Made by a program: the position numbers and the translations under genes. From positions 1 through 64,000 of the forward strand of contig CAMLSX010000006.1 of assembly GCA_946484175.1 (NCBI GenBank): DNA of 64,000 bases, in the 5' to 3' direction. Below are positions 32,569 through 41,932 of this stretch, in pieces; the first letter of the stretch is position 1, and every line of letters starts with the position of its first letter. This stretch comes from an uncultured Clostridia bacterium (lineage in GTDB: Bacteria > Bacillota > Clostridia > Oscillospirales > Acutalibacteraceae). Below the pieces are notes generated by a model. It ran no database searches, had not been told where the DNA came from, and saw only the letters and a list, made by a program, of their open reading frames with translations.

Positions 32569-35481
32569 TCATGCTTCCAGGGCGGCAAACAGGCTGCGGA
32601 GCCGGATTTTCACTGCGCCCAGATTGGTAATTTCATCGATTTTAATCTGTGTATAGATTTTCTGCTCGCTTTCCAGAATCTCTCGAACCTCGTCGGTCGT
32701 GATGGCGTCCACGCCGCAGCCGAAGGACACCAGCTGCACCAGGTTCATGTCGGGCTGGTCAGCGATGTATTTTGCCGCTGCATACAAACGGGCGTGATAC
32801 GTCCACTGGTTGAGCACGCCAGTGCGGAACCGGTGCTCGTGGAAGCTGACGGAATCCTCGGAGACCACCGCCGCACCCAAGCTGGTAATCAGCTTGTTGA
32901 TACCGTGGTTAATTTCCGGGTCAAGATGATAGGGACGGCCGCTGAGGACGATGATGGGGAGCTTTTTCTCCCGTGCCTTTTCGATAATCACTTCGCCCTG
33001 ATGGCGCACGTCTTCCAGATAGCAGGAGTAGGCGTCATAAGCAGCATCTGCGGCGTTTTTCACGTCGTGGAGGGAAATTCCCTCAAAATACTGGCCGAGA
33101 ATCTCGGTCATCTTGCCGGGGAAGTCCTTGCGGCGATGGATACCCACATAATCCTTAATAAAGGTAGCGTGTTCCAGCTCGGGCATGTTGGCGGAAATCA
33201 CTTCGGGGTAATAGGCCACCACCGGGCAGTTATAGTGGTTGTCGCCCAAATCTTCGTCGAAGTTATAGGACATACAGGGGTAGAAAATGTGATCTACGCC
33301 CTCTTTCAGCAGGGCAATCACATGGCCGTGCATGAGCTTGGCCGGGAAGCATACGGTATCGGAGGGGATGGTGTGCTGGCCCTCGATATACAGCTCACGG
33401 CTGGAAACCGGAGAAACCACCACTTCAAAGCCCAGACGGGTGAAGAAGGTATGCCAGAAGGGCAGCAGCTCGTACATATTCAGGCCCATGGGAATGCCGA
33501 TTTTGCCGCGCTTGCCTTCACGGGGCTCATAGGAGCGGAGTTTATTCAGTTTATAGGTATACAAATCCAGTTCATCCCCGGCACCGGAACGGCGGGTGAC
33601 GGGCTTCTCACAGCGGTTGCCGCCAATGAACCGACGGTTACCGCCGAACACGTTGACCGTCAGGCGGCAGTGGTTGCTGCACAGGCCGCAGGAGGTCACA
33701 TGGACTTCGTGGACAAAATTTTCCAGCTCTTCTTTGGAGATAATGCTCTTGCTCTCGTCAGGCTGCTTGTTCCAGCGGCTCATGGCATACACAGCCGCAC
33801 CATAAGCGCCCATCAAGCCGGAAATATCGGGGCGGATAACGTTAACGCCCAGTTCTTTCTCAAACACGCGGAGCACGGCATCGTTGAGGAAGGTACCGCC
33901 CTGCACCACAATGCGGCGGCCCAGCTCTTCGGCGGAAGCGGCACGGATGACTTTATAAATGGCGTTCTTCACCACACTGACGGAAAGGCCGGCAGAAATA
34001 TCCTCAGTGGTTGCGCCGTCTTTTTGTGCCTGCTTGACGGAGGAGTTCATAAACACAGTGCAGCGGGAGCCCAAATCCACCGGATGCTTGGCAAACAGGC
34101 CCATTTTTGCAAATTCGGCAATGTCATAACCCAGTGTATTGGCAAAGGTTTGCAGGAAAGAACCGCAGCCGGAAGAACAAGCCTCATTCAGGAAGATGTT
34201 ATCAATAGCGCCGCCCCGAATCTTGAAGCATTTCATGTCCTGTCCGCCGATGTCGATAACGAAGTCCACGTCGGGCATGAAGGTTTTGGCGGCAGTAAAG
34301 TGAGCTACCGTTTCCACAATGCCGTATTCAATAGCGAAGGCATTTTTCAGCAGCTCTTCACCATAGCCGGTCACAGCGCCGGTAACGATGTGGATACCGG
34401 GATGATTTTGATAGAGGTTTAGCAGATATTCCCGGATAATGGGTACCGGGTTGCCGGCATTGCTCTGATAGATGGAATCCAGCAGTTTTCCCTGTTCGTC
34501 CAGCAAAACAGCCTTGACGGTAGTAGAACCGGCATCCACGCCCAAAAAGCACTTGCCGGTGTAGCCTTCCAGCTCTGCCCGAGGAGCTCTGCACTGTTCA
34601 TGACGGGTTTTGAATTCGTCATATTCTTCCTGATTGTTAAACAGAGGCGGAATGAACAGGAAAGAGGCATGGCCGCTGTAGGCAGCAACATTTTTCAGGG
34701 CGGTGTTCAGGTCAACGGCGATTTCACTGTTATAAGCCGCGCCCAATGCCACAAAATACAGGGAGTTTTCGGGGCACAAGCCCTTGGTGGAAAGTGCGGT
34801 GTCAAAAGCTTCCCGCAGCTCGGAAAGGAAGGTGAGAGGGCCGCCTAAATACACGACTTTTCCGCTGATCGGACGTCCCTGTGCCAGACCGGCGATAGTC
34901 TGGTTGGCAACTGCCGCAAAAATACTGGCGGCTACATCACTCTTACGGGCACCCTGGTTCAAAAGAGGCTGCACATCAGTTTTGGCAAACACGCCGCACC
35001 GGGAAGCAATGGTGTAGATTTTCTCGTGCTCTTTGGAGAGCTCATTCATTTCGTCAGGGGTAATATTCAAAAGGGTTGCCATCTGGTCGATAAATGCGCC
35101 GGTACCACCTGCACACGAGCCATTCATGCGGACTTCCAGCCCACCGGTGAGAAACAGGATTTTTGCGTCCTCACCGCCCAGCTCAATGACGGAATCCGCA
35201 TCGGGAATCAGCTTTTTCAGGGCCAGCCGAGTGGCATATACCTCCTGAATAAAGGGCAGACCACAACTTTCGGCAACACCCATACCGGCACTGCCGGAAA
35301 CGGAAACCATGGCGTCTTCTTTTCCAACATATTCCTTCTGGATTTTTTGCAGCAGCTCTCCCATTTTCTCGGTGATCTGGGAGTAGTGGCGTTCATAGGA
35401 TTTGTAGAGGATGTTTTCCTTCTCGTCCAGCACCACGCATTTGATGGTGGTGGAACCTACATCCAGTCCGATTTTTATCAT
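32569..35481 (-). CDS. Acyl-CoA dehydratase activase, two-domain BadF/BcrA type with DUF2229
   Basis: 970 residues from the ATG at 35481, with GAGAGG upstream; an in-frame ATG three codons earlier is closer to that site than usual. Two ASKHA ATPase domains run in series: the first begins KIGLDVGSTTIKCVVLDEK and has a GSCAGGTGAFIDQMA cluster loop, the second begins CFLGVDAGSTTVKAVLLDE and has NEACSSGCGSFLQTF. Then come CGLCSNHC and a DUF2229 region (PMGLNMYELLPFWHTFFTRL, PSDTVCFPAKLMHGH). The protein uses ATP to inject a low-potential electron into the dehydratase. Cotranscribed with the MarR gene and the dehydratase module. Confidence 0.9.
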   Translation of the reverse strand: MIKIGLDVGSTTIKCVVLDEKENILYKSYERHYSQITEKMGELLQKIQKEYVGKEDAMVSVSGSAGMGVAESCGLPFIQEVYATRLALKKLIPDADSVIELGGEDAKILFLTGGLEVRMNGSCAGGTGAFIDQMATLLNITPDEMNELSKEHEKIYTIASRCGVFAKTDVQPLLNQGARKSDVAASIFAAVANQTIAGLAQGRPISGKVVYLGGPLTFLSELREAFDTALSTKGLCPENSLYFVALGAAYNSEIAVDLNTALKNVAAYSGHASFLFIPPLFNNQEEYDEFKTRHEQCRAPRAELEGYTGKCFLGVDAGSTTVKAVLLDEQGKLLDSIYQSNAGNPVPIIREYLLNLYQNHPGIHIVTGAVTGYGEELLKNAFAIEYGIVETVAHFTAAKTFMPDVDFVIDIGGQDMKCFKIRGGAIDNIFLNEACSSGCGSFLQTFANTLGYDIAEFAKMGLFAKHPVDLGSRCTVFMNSSVKQAQKDGATTEDISAGLSVSVVKNAIYKVIRAASAEELGRRIVVQGGTFLNDAVLRVFEKELGVNVIRPDISGLMGAYGAAVYAMSRWNKQPDESKSIISKEELENFVHEVHVTSCGLCSNHCRLTVNVFGGNRRFIGGNRCEKPVTRRSGAGDELDLYTYKLNKLRSYEPREGKRGKIGIPMGLNMYELLPFWHTFFTRLGFEVVVSPVSSRELYIEGQHTIPSDTVCFPAKLMHGHVIALLKEGVDHIFYPCMSYNFDEDLGDNHYNCPVVAYYPEVISANMPELEHATFIKDYVGIHRRKDFPGKMTEILGQYFEGISLHDVKNAADAAYDAYSCYLEDVRHQGEVIIEKAREKKLPIIVLSGRPYHLDPEINHGINKLITSLGAAVVSEDSVSFHEHRFRTGVLNQWTYHARLYAAAKYIADQPDMNLVQLVSFGCGVDAITTDEVREILESEQKIYTQIKIDEITNLGAVKIRLRSLFAALEA

Positions 35482-35530
35482 AGCTACCATTCCTCTCTGT
35501 TAAACGGTGTCATAAAAACAGATTCCCTGA

Positions 35531-35953
35531 TTAAAGTCTTTTACGAAGAATTGCATTGGATTGTTCAATCAGTTCCAGCAGAAGATGGAAACGATCGTTG
35601 CCCATTTCATTTTCAAGGGCCTGCATGGAACGTCCGTATTCTTCATGTGCGGCGTCAATCAATTGCCGCCCTTTTTCAGTCAGAGACAGCGTATAGCTTC
35701 GGCCATCAGATTGGCTTGGGCTGCGGAAAATATACCCGTCGCCTTCCAGACGTTTCAGCAATGCGGTGGTACATGGGCGGGAAATTCCCATAAAATCGCT
35801 GACAGCAACAGGGGTGATTTCCTCCTGTGCTCCATATAGGTACATCAGCACGCCCATATCACCGCGCCGTATGGGAATATCGATTTTTTGCCGAAGGTTC
35901 AGGCGGCAGAAAAGAGAAACTTCAGCCGCTGCCCGATACATGGATGGATTCAT
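35531..35953 (-). CDS. MarR-family transcriptional regulator
   Basis: 140 residues. Winged-helix core: MGVLMYLYGAQEEITPVAVSDFMGISRP, then TTALLKRLEGDGYIFRSPSQSDGRSY and the wing-following LSLTEKGRQLID. Starts after AAAGGGAGC and ends 49 bp before the activase gene, so it probably controls that operon. A 23-bp inverted repeat at 36092-36114 upstream fits a MarR operator, and the same repeat lies before the PfkB kinase at 43634. Ligand unknown. Confidence 0.92.
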   Translation of the reverse strand: MNPSMYRAAAEVSLFCRLNLRQKIDIPIRRGDMGVLMYLYGAQEEITPVAVSDFMGISRPCTTALLKRLEGDGYIFRSPSQSDGRSYTLSLTEKGRQLIDAAHEEYGRSMQALENEMGNDRFHLLLELIEQSNAILRKRL

Positions 35954-36315
35954 GTGCTCCCTTTCACCTCCAAAAGCAGCATACAGCGGGGAAGCCCGTC
36001 TGAAGAGGGATTCAAGATCAAAAGTTTATTTTTGCAACAAATTGTAGAGTCCAACCAGTTTTTAAAAGATTTGTTGTGCGAAATGGAAATAAGTAGTTAA
36101 AAAGGATAACTACATCACGTTCATGATACCGCTAAATCATTTAAAAAGTCAAGACCTCCACAAAAAACAGTGCATTTCGACAAAACCTTACAAAGTTATG
36201 AAAAAAAACCACTGCAATTTGAAAAAGACAAGTTTCACGATTCAATAATATGGGAAAATACGGCAGCCTATTCTGCATAAAAATGCCCATCTTTTGGCAA
36301 TTCACAGCAGAAATA
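35954..36315. other. A+T-rich leader between marR and the rnf terminator
   Basis: No gene is seen. The stretch holds the MarR-type inverted repeat at 36092-36114 and poly-A/T tracts on either side. It is the upstream control region of the leftward marR operon. Confidence 0.6.
36092..36114. promoter_or_regulatory. Putative MarR operator (site 1)
   Basis: AGTAGTT (36092-36098), a 9-bp spacer and AACTACA (36108-36114); 6 of 7 arm bases pair. The same arms and spacing occur at 43570-43592. Confidence 0.65.
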
Positions 36316-36354
36316 AAAAATGCGGATATCCCTGGTGGAACATCCGCATTTTTC
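36316..36354 (-). terminator. Terminator of the rnf operon
   Basis: AAAATGCGGAT pairs with ATCCGCATTTT, with a T-run on the minus strand directly after rnfB. Confidence 0.85.
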
Positions 36355-36367
36355 ATATTTTTATTTA

Positions 36368-37162
36368 TTATACATCCAGCAATGTGATGCAGTGACGGGG
36401 ACAGGCTTCGGTACATTTGCCGCAGCCGGTACACTTCACCGGATCTACAGTGGCGTGGAAGTTTTCCACCTTCACTGCGCCAAATTCGCAGACCTTTACG
36501 CACTTCATGCAGCCGATGCAGCCCACCTTGCATACCTTGGTGGTAGCAGCGCCCTTATCGCAGTTGGCGCAGCGCACGACTGCCTGCTTTTTCAGAGGCA
36601 CAAAGCTGATGAGCCCCTTGGGGCAGGCCGCCACACACTGGCCGCATCCCTTACATTTTTCCGGGTTAATGCTGGCCACACCGTTGCATACGGTAATAGC
36701 GTCATACTGGCAGGCTTTCATACAGTCGCCCAGACCCATGCAGCCGAAACGGCAGGAAGTAATGCCGCCAGCCAGTTGGGCAGCAGCGGCGCAGCCGATG
36801 ATGCCGTCGTATTCCATCTTGTCGGTGGTGTTGTCATAGCTGCCCATGCAGTGAACCAACGCGGTTTTGTACTCCACTTCCACATCACCGGCACCCAGCA
36901 GCTCGGCAATGGCTTTGGCGGTTTCGGCACCGCCGGGAGAACACAAACCGGGCTTGGCTTCGCCTTTGGAGAGCGCAGCAGCATAGCCACTGCAACCGGA
37001 ATAGCCGCAGGCGCCGCAGTTGGCGCCGGGCAGAAGCTCCTGAATGGCCTCGGCTTTTTCATCCTTGGGAACTGCCATGACAATGGAAGCAATGGCCAGA
37101 ATCAGACCAGCCAGCAGGCCGATGCCCGCCACAATGAGGATAGGCAATAAAATCTCGTTCAT
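36368..37162 (-). CDS. rnfB: Rnf electron-transport complex subunit B
   Basis: 264 residues. One N-terminal TM helix (LLPILIVAGIGLLAGLILAIA) is followed by the CGACGYSGCSGY [4Fe-4S] motif. Several ferredoxin-type CxxCxxCxxxCP clusters come next, including CKGCGQCVAACPKGLI and CTGCGKCTEACPRHCI. RnfB accepts electrons from reduced ferredoxin on the cytoplasmic face. Last gene of the rnfCDGEAB operon, with a terminator directly after it. Confidence 0.95.
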   Translation of the reverse strand: MNEILLPILIVAGIGLLAGLILAIASIVMAVPKDEKAEAIQELLPGANCGACGYSGCSGYAAALSKGEAKPGLCSPGGAETAKAIAELLGAGDVEVEYKTALVHCMGSYDNTTDKMEYDGIIGCAAAAQLAGGITSCRFGCMGLGDCMKACQYDAITVCNGVASINPEKCKGCGQCVAACPKGLISFVPLKKQAVVRCANCDKGAATTKVCKVGCIGCMKCVKVCEFGAVKVENFHATVDPVKCTGCGKCTEACPRHCITLLDV

Positions 37163-37179
37163 GATACCGCTCCTTTCTC

Positions 37180-37788
37180 TCAGCCCAGCATACCTTCCAC
37201 CAGGCCGTTAAAGCCCAGGAAGGACACCGCCACCAGAGAAGCGGCGATCAACGTGATGGGAAGGCCCCGCAGCGTCTTGGGAATGTCGCACAGCTCCAGG
37301 CGCTCCCGGATACCTGCAAACAGCACCATAGCCACCAGGAAGCCAATACCGGCGCCGAATGCGTTGACCAGAGACTCCACATAGCCGAAGGTGGGGTCAG
37401 CGGCACCTTTTTCCAGCACCAGCATGGTGACACCCAACACAGCACAGTTGGTGGTAATCAGCGGGAGATACACGCCCAAAGAGTTATACAGCGGGGGCAT
37501 ATATTTCCGCAGAGTGATTTCCAGCAGCTGTACCAGTGCGGCGATAATCAAAATAAACACGATGGTTTGCAGATAGGCCAGACCAGTGGGCACGAGCAGA
37601 TAAGTGTAAATGGGCCAAGTAACGGCGGTGGCCAGCACCATAACCACGGTTACGGCCAAGCTCATGCCGGTGGCAGTGTTCAGCTTTTTGGAGACGCCCA
37701 AAAATGGGCAGATACCCAGGAACTTATTCAGAATGTAGTTTTCCGTCAAAATGGCGGCAAGGAAGATGGCAACTAAACTTTTCAACAT
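37180..37788 (-). CDS. rnfA: Rnf electron-transport complex subunit A
   Basis: 202 residues with six predicted TM helices. The signature LNKFLGICPFLGVSKKLNTA near the N-terminus and ITTNCAVLGVTMLVLEKG identify RnfA, which with RnfE holds a membrane-embedded iron-sulfur centre. Four bases separate rnfE from rnfA. The order C-D-G-E-A-B is the usual clostridial one. Confidence 0.96.
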   Translation of the reverse strand: MLKSLVAIFLAAILTENYILNKFLGICPFLGVSKKLNTATGMSLAVTVVMVLATAVTWPIYTYLLVPTGLAYLQTIVFILIIAALVQLLEITLRKYMPPLYNSLGVYLPLITTNCAVLGVTMLVLEKGAADPTFGYVESLVNAFGAGIGFLVAMVLFAGIRERLELCDIPKTLRGLPITLIAASLVAVSFLGFNGLVEGMLG

Positions 37789-37791
37789 GGC

Positions 37792-38490
37792 TTATTTGCC
37801 CTCCTTTCGATTGCAGTCCTTTTCCTGTGCCATAAGCTTGGTGCAGGAAGCAGCCAGCGGGCAGGAAGCGCAGCCCAGCTCGGCAGGCTTCTGGCCCTTG
37901 CCTTCGGAGATGCGGTTGGCCAGCGCAATGAGCATACCAAACACGAAGAAGCCTCCGGGAGGCAGGATAAAGATGATAATCGGCGGCATGAAACCAGCTG
38001 TAATCGGGATACCGAATACGGTGCCCGCGCCCAGCAGCTCGCGGATAATGCCCATCATCAGCAGGGCAACGGTAAAGCCTACGCCCATTCCCAAGCCGTC
38101 TACGATGGAGGGCAGGACTTTATTCTTGTTGGCGTACATCTCGGCACGGCCCAGAATGATGCAGTTTACCACAATCAGGGGCAGGAAAATGCCCAGAGAT
38201 TTGTCCAGTGCCGGGGAATAGGCCTGAATTAACAGCTGTACGATGGTAACAAAGGCAGCGATGACCGTAATATAGGCCGGAATACGCACCTTGTCGGGGA
38301 TGACTTTCCGCAAAGCGGAGATAACGGCATTGGAGCACACCAACACAAAAGTGGTGGCAGCACCCATACCGATGGCATTGCTGGCAGCGGTAGTGACGGC
38401 CAGCGTAGCGCAGGTGCCCAGCATCAGGCGGAGCACCGGGTTTTCCTTAATAATACCTTTGGAAAATTCCTGAAACAGGCTCTTTGCCAT
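37792..38490 (-). CDS. rnfE: Rnf electron-transport complex subunit E
   Basis: 232 residues; six TM helices. ENPVLRLMLGTCATLAVTT and FLPLIVVNCIILGRAEM are RnfE signatures, mirroring RnfA in inverted topology. The C-terminus carries an extra Cys-rich tail (GCASCPLAASCTK, KDCNRK) not needed for the core fold; similar tails occur in clostridial RnfE. The stop is adjacent to the rnfA start. Confidence 0.95.
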   Translation of the reverse strand: MAKSLFQEFSKGIIKENPVLRLMLGTCATLAVTTAASNAIGMGAATTFVLVCSNAVISALRKVIPDKVRIPAYITVIAAFVTIVQLLIQAYSPALDKSLGIFLPLIVVNCIILGRAEMYANKNKVLPSIVDGLGMGVGFTVALLMMGIIRELLGAGTVFGIPITAGFMPPIIIFILPPGGFFVFGMLIALANRISEGKGQKPAELGCASCPLAASCTKLMAQEKDCNRKEGK

Positions 38491-39030
38491 TTATGCTCCC
38501 TCCTTTATTTCGTTATATTGGGCAATCGCGTCATTCACCGCGTTGGTCACAGCGGTGGTGGTAATGGTCGCGCCGGTCATGGCGGAAATCTCGCCATCTT
38601 TCGCCGTGGATTTTGTCACGGTAAATCCGTTTTCCGGAGTGGCCTGTTTAAATTGATCCCGGAAGCTCTCTTTCTCGGCATTAGCGCCAAGGCCGGGAGT
38701 CTCGTTCTGTTCCAGAATCACAACGCCGGTTACCTGACCTTCGGCGTTGATGCCGGTCATAACCTGTACGTCTCCGCCGTAGCCCTTGGCGGAGGTGACA
38801 AACACATATCCGGCCACATCGCTGCCGGCTTTGCCGATAGCATAGCCGTCGGACTCTTCAAAGCTGTCGGCATTAGGAAGCACCTGCTTGCGGGATTCCT
38901 GCTCGGTAATCACCTTCTGCTGGGCAATGGTGTCAGCGGTGAGCAGGTTGGTTCCAGCCAGAGCCGCTGTTGCCAGCAGGCAGATCACACAGAGAATCAG
39001 GGCAGGCTTCAAGATTTCTTTCAATTTCAT
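38491..39030 (-). CDS. rnfG: Rnf electron-transport complex subunit G
   Basis: 179 residues; one N-terminal TM helix and a periplasm-facing FMN-binding domain. The flavinylation site MTGATITTTAV carries the Thr that receives covalent FMN from ApbE, whose gene is in this operon. GYGGDVQVMTGINAEGQVTGV and ETPGLGANAEKESFRDQF are family motifs. Overlaps rnfD by 4 bp. Confidence 0.95.
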   Translation of the reverse strand: MKLKEILKPALILCVICLLATAALAGTNLLTADTIAQQKVITEQESRKQVLPNADSFEESDGYAIGKAGSDVAGYVFVTSAKGYGGDVQVMTGINAEGQVTGVVILEQNETPGLGANAEKESFRDQFKQATPENGFTVTKSTAKDGEISAMTGATITTTAVTNAVNDAIAQYNEIKEGA

Positions 39031-39974
39031 TTTACGCCGTCCCCCTTTCTGCTTCCAAAGGGCTTGGGCAGAGATACCCGCTCAATGAGGGGCACCAGAA
39101 TATTCATTAGCACAATGGAATAGGAAACGCCCTCGGGCAAGGATGCAAACATACGGATAAGCATGGTGAACAGTCCGCAGCCGATGGCGTAAATGATGCG
39201 GCCATTGCGGCTGATGGGACTGGTGGTGTAGTCGGTAGCCATGAAGAAGGCACCGATCATCAGACCGCCGGTGAGCAGGTCTACCAGCGGGTCGCGGCCT
39301 GCGATCAGGGAAATCATCGTAACGGTGGCCAGATAAGTAACAGGAATTACCGGGCTGATGACGCGGCGGACAATCAGATACACGCCGCCCAGAATCAGTG
39401 CCAGCGCGCAGGTTTCGCCCAAACAGCCACCGGTGCTGCCAAGGAACAAATCCATGTAAGAGAAGTTGAATTCTCCGCCCTGCTTGAGCACCGCCAACGG
39501 GGTAGCAGTGGTAGTAGCGTCGGTACCGTTCAGCCAGCCGAAAGCCGGTGTCCAACTGCTCATGTCCGCCGGGAAGGAGTTCATGAGGATAATACGGGCG
39601 GTCAAAGCGGGGTTCACAAAGTTCTGGCCAATGCCGCCGAACATCTGCTTGACTACGACAATAGCCACCACGCCGCCGAATACCGCCATCAGCGGGTTCA
39701 GAGAAACCGGCAGGTTAAAGGCCAGCAACAAACCGGTAACGATGCAGGAAAGATCCGGCACCGTGTTGTCCCGCTTCATGACTTTCCGGCTGATGTATTC
39801 ACTGAGCACACAGGAAAGCACCGTTACCGCCACCAGAATCAGGGCACGGGGGCCGAAAAATACAAAGGAAGCGATGAGGGCGGGACATAGTGCGATAATC
39901 ACATCCAGCATGATGCGCTGGGTGGAAGCGCCGCTGCGAAGGTGCGGCGAAGATGAGACAATAAGCTTCTCCAT
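39027..39974 (-). CDS. rnfD: Rnf electron-transport complex subunit D
   Basis: 315 residues with about nine hydrophobic segments. N-terminal SSSPHLRSGASTQRIMLDVI is diagnostic; the FMN-attachment segment reads TDATTTATPLAVLK; GGLMIGAFFMATDYTTSP is also conserved. RnfD is the second covalently flavinylated subunit and part of the ion-translocating core. Its first base overlaps the rnfC stop. Confidence 0.95.
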   Translation of the reverse strand: MEKLIVSSSPHLRSGASTQRIMLDVIIALCPALIASFVFFGPRALILVAVTVLSCVLSEYISRKVMKRDNTVPDLSCIVTGLLLAFNLPVSLNPLMAVFGGVVAIVVVKQMFGGIGQNFVNPALTARIILMNSFPADMSSWTPAFGWLNGTDATTTATPLAVLKQGGEFNFSYMDLFLGSTGGCLGETCALALILGGVYLIVRRVISPVIPVTYLATVTMISLIAGRDPLVDLLTGGLMIGAFFMATDYTTSPISRNGRIIYAIGCGLFTMLIRMFASLPEGVSYSIVLMNILVPLIERVSLPKPFGSRKGDGVK

Positions 39975-41311
39975 CAGCGTTTCCCTCCTGCTTTTTTCAC
40001 ATAGGTTTTGCCAAGACGAATGGACTGCACCAGACGGCGGTTGGCCGGGCAGTTAAAGGCACAGCTGCCGCACTCCATGCAGGTCATAATGCCCCGCTTT
40101 TGCAGCTCTTCCACGTCCTTTTTCTCGGTGTACTGCTCCAGCAGCGTGGGCACCAGCAGCATGGGGCAGCTCTGGACACAGCGGCCGCAGCGGATACAGG
40201 CGGAAGACTCCTGCAAGCGGGCTTCCTTCTCGCCAAAGGCCAGAATAGCGTTATTCTGCTTCAAAATGGGCAGGGAATCGTCGGTCAGGGCAATGCCCAT
40301 CATGGGGCCGCCCATGAGCATCTTTTTGGGAGGCTGGGCATAGCCGCCGCAGAACTCCACCACTTCGGAAATCCGGGTGCCAATGGGCACCAGCACATTT
40401 TTCGGGTCTTTGATAGCGGTGCCGTCAAAGGTAACGCGCTTTCTCACCAAGGGCATACCGGTGCGCAGATAGTCCGCCAAAAATGCAATGGAGGTGATGT
40501 TCATCACCAGACAGCCTACATCGGCGGGCAGCTTGCCGGTCGGCACACGACGACCAGTGCAGGCCTGTACCAGCACTTTTTCCGCACCCTGCGGGTAACG
40601 GGATTTCAGCGCCAGCACACGGACACGGTCTTCCGGGTCGCGCTTATTGTCGTCCGCAATCTTTGTGAGAATTCCAATGACATCGGGCTTGTTGTTTTCT
40701 ACGGCGATGATGACCCGCTCTACGCCGAGAATTTTCATGACTGCATACACGCCGTCCAGCACCGAGCCGGAGTTTTCCAGCGCTTCCCGGTGGTCAGCGG
40801 TGACATAAGGCTCGCACTCTGCGCCGTTGATAATCAGCGTATCGATTTTTCCCGGTGCGTTGAGCTTTACATGAGCAGGAAAGCCTGCACCGCCCAGACC
40901 TACCAGACCGGAAGCCCGAACCGCAGCGGTAAAGTCTTCCAGACTATTGACCTTAGGCGGCTGAATCGAGGGGTCAGCTTCCATGAGTCCATCGGAATCG
41001 ATGACAACTGCGTCGGACATCTGTCCGCCGGGCAGCATGATCGGCTGTACAGCGGAAACAGTTCCGGAAATGCTGGCGTGAATGGGGGCGCTGACATAGG
41101 CGTCCGCATCGCCGATTTTCTGTCCCAGATACACATGGTCGCCTTTTTTCACCACTGGCTTACAGGGAGCACCGATATGCTGCTGCATGGGGATGACCAC
41201 CTGTTTGGGCGTGGGAAGAACGACTGTGGGAATCTGGCTTGTGTTTTTGTGATGGGGTACCCGTGCCCCGCCGTGAGTGCGGAAGGGCTTTTTGGGAAAC
41301 GAGAGTTCCAT
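39974..41311 (-). CDS. rnfC: Rnf electron-transport complex subunit C
   Basis: 445 residues from the ATG at 41311, preceded by AGGAGGAAAGG; the frame is open 30 codons further without support. RnfC binds NADH and FMN and donates to or accepts from NAD. GLVGLGGAGFPAHVKLN is the flavin/NAD-binding loop, and two [4Fe-4S] motifs, CIRCGRCVQSCP and CMECGSCAFNCP, lie near the C-terminus. Shorter than proteobacterial RnfC because the C-terminal repeat tail is absent. Confidence 0.96.
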   Translation of the reverse strand: MELSFPKKPFRTHGGARVPHHKNTSQIPTVVLPTPKQVVIPMQQHIGAPCKPVVKKGDHVYLGQKIGDADAYVSAPIHASISGTVSAVQPIMLPGGQMSDAVVIDSDGLMEADPSIQPPKVNSLEDFTAAVRASGLVGLGGAGFPAHVKLNAPGKIDTLIINGAECEPYVTADHREALENSGSVLDGVYAVMKILGVERVIIAVENNKPDVIGILTKIADDNKRDPEDRVRVLALKSRYPQGAEKVLVQACTGRRVPTGKLPADVGCLVMNITSIAFLADYLRTGMPLVRKRVTFDGTAIKDPKNVLVPIGTRISEVVEFCGGYAQPPKKMLMGGPMMGIALTDDSLPILKQNNAILAFGEKEARLQESSACIRCGRCVQSCPMLLVPTLLEQYTEKKDVEELQKRGIMTCMECGSCAFNCPANRRLVQSIRLGKTYVKKAGGKR

Positions 41312-41421
41312 CCGTTCCTTTCCTCCTTCTTTTTCGAAAAGGGCGGTTGCCCGCCATATTTTTATATTCACACAGACGATTTTCGCCTGTGGGGAACGCA
41401 TTTTATAGAGATTATATGAGT

Positions 41422-41922
41422 TTACCTTCTCTGCAATTTCTCCAAAGGCGGCAGCAGAACTCCCAGCGCAAGGCCGGTGAGAATGCCGGAAGCAGTGCCG
41501 AGCAGCACCAGAATCGGCGCATAATACAGCACTGCAGAAGAAGTCAGCAGACAGGCAATCATCAGCTGGGCGGCATTGTGAGCCAAAGCCCCCGCCGCGC
41601 TGGCGCCCAGCAGGCCAAAACGCAGCTTTTTCAGCAGCAGCCAGACAATCAGCGTGCTGAAAAGCCCGCCGGCTGTACTCATAAGCCCGGCAGTAATCCC
41701 CCGGGTGAGAAAGGCAAACAATCCTTTAACCAGTGATATCGCCATAGCGGGGAAAAATCCCACACATCCGGCAGCATACATACTCACAATGTTGGATAGG
41801 CCCAGTTTTGCTCCGGGAGGCATCCCCGGAACCGGAGGCAATAAATTTTCCAGCAGAGAGAGCACCACTGCCAGCGCTGCCAAAATCCCGGTGAAGGCGA
41901 CAAATTTTGCGGAAGATTTCAT
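41422..41922 (-). CDS. Gx transporter family membrane protein
   Basis: 166 residues; five or six hydrophobic segments. MPPGAKLGLSNIVSMYAAG and FLTRGITAGLMSTAGGLFSTL match the Gx-transporter family (also called heptaprenyl diphosphate synthase component I), a small ECF-S-like family often found between apbE and rnf genes. Role in Rnf biogenesis or flavin supply is inferred from that repeated association only. Confidence 0.82.
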   Translation of the reverse strand: MKSSAKFVAFTGILAALAVVLSLLENLLPPVPGMPPGAKLGLSNIVSMYAAGCVGFFPAMAISLVKGLFAFLTRGITAGLMSTAGGLFSTLIVWLLLKKLRFGLLGASAAGALAHNAAQLMIACLLTSSAVLYYAPILVLLGTASGILTGLALGVLLPPLEKLQRR

Positions 41923-41932
41923 GAGTGCCCTC

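Noticed and set aside
31268..34422. Long plus-strand open frames (to 32656, and from 32794) opposite the dehydratase and activase genes
   Set aside because: Antisense shadows of genes with clear domain motifs; low-complexity His/Gln/Gly translations and no ribosome sites.
40100..41419. A 439-codon plus-strand frame opposite rnfC
   Set aside because: Antisense to a confident rnfC; no recognisable domain.
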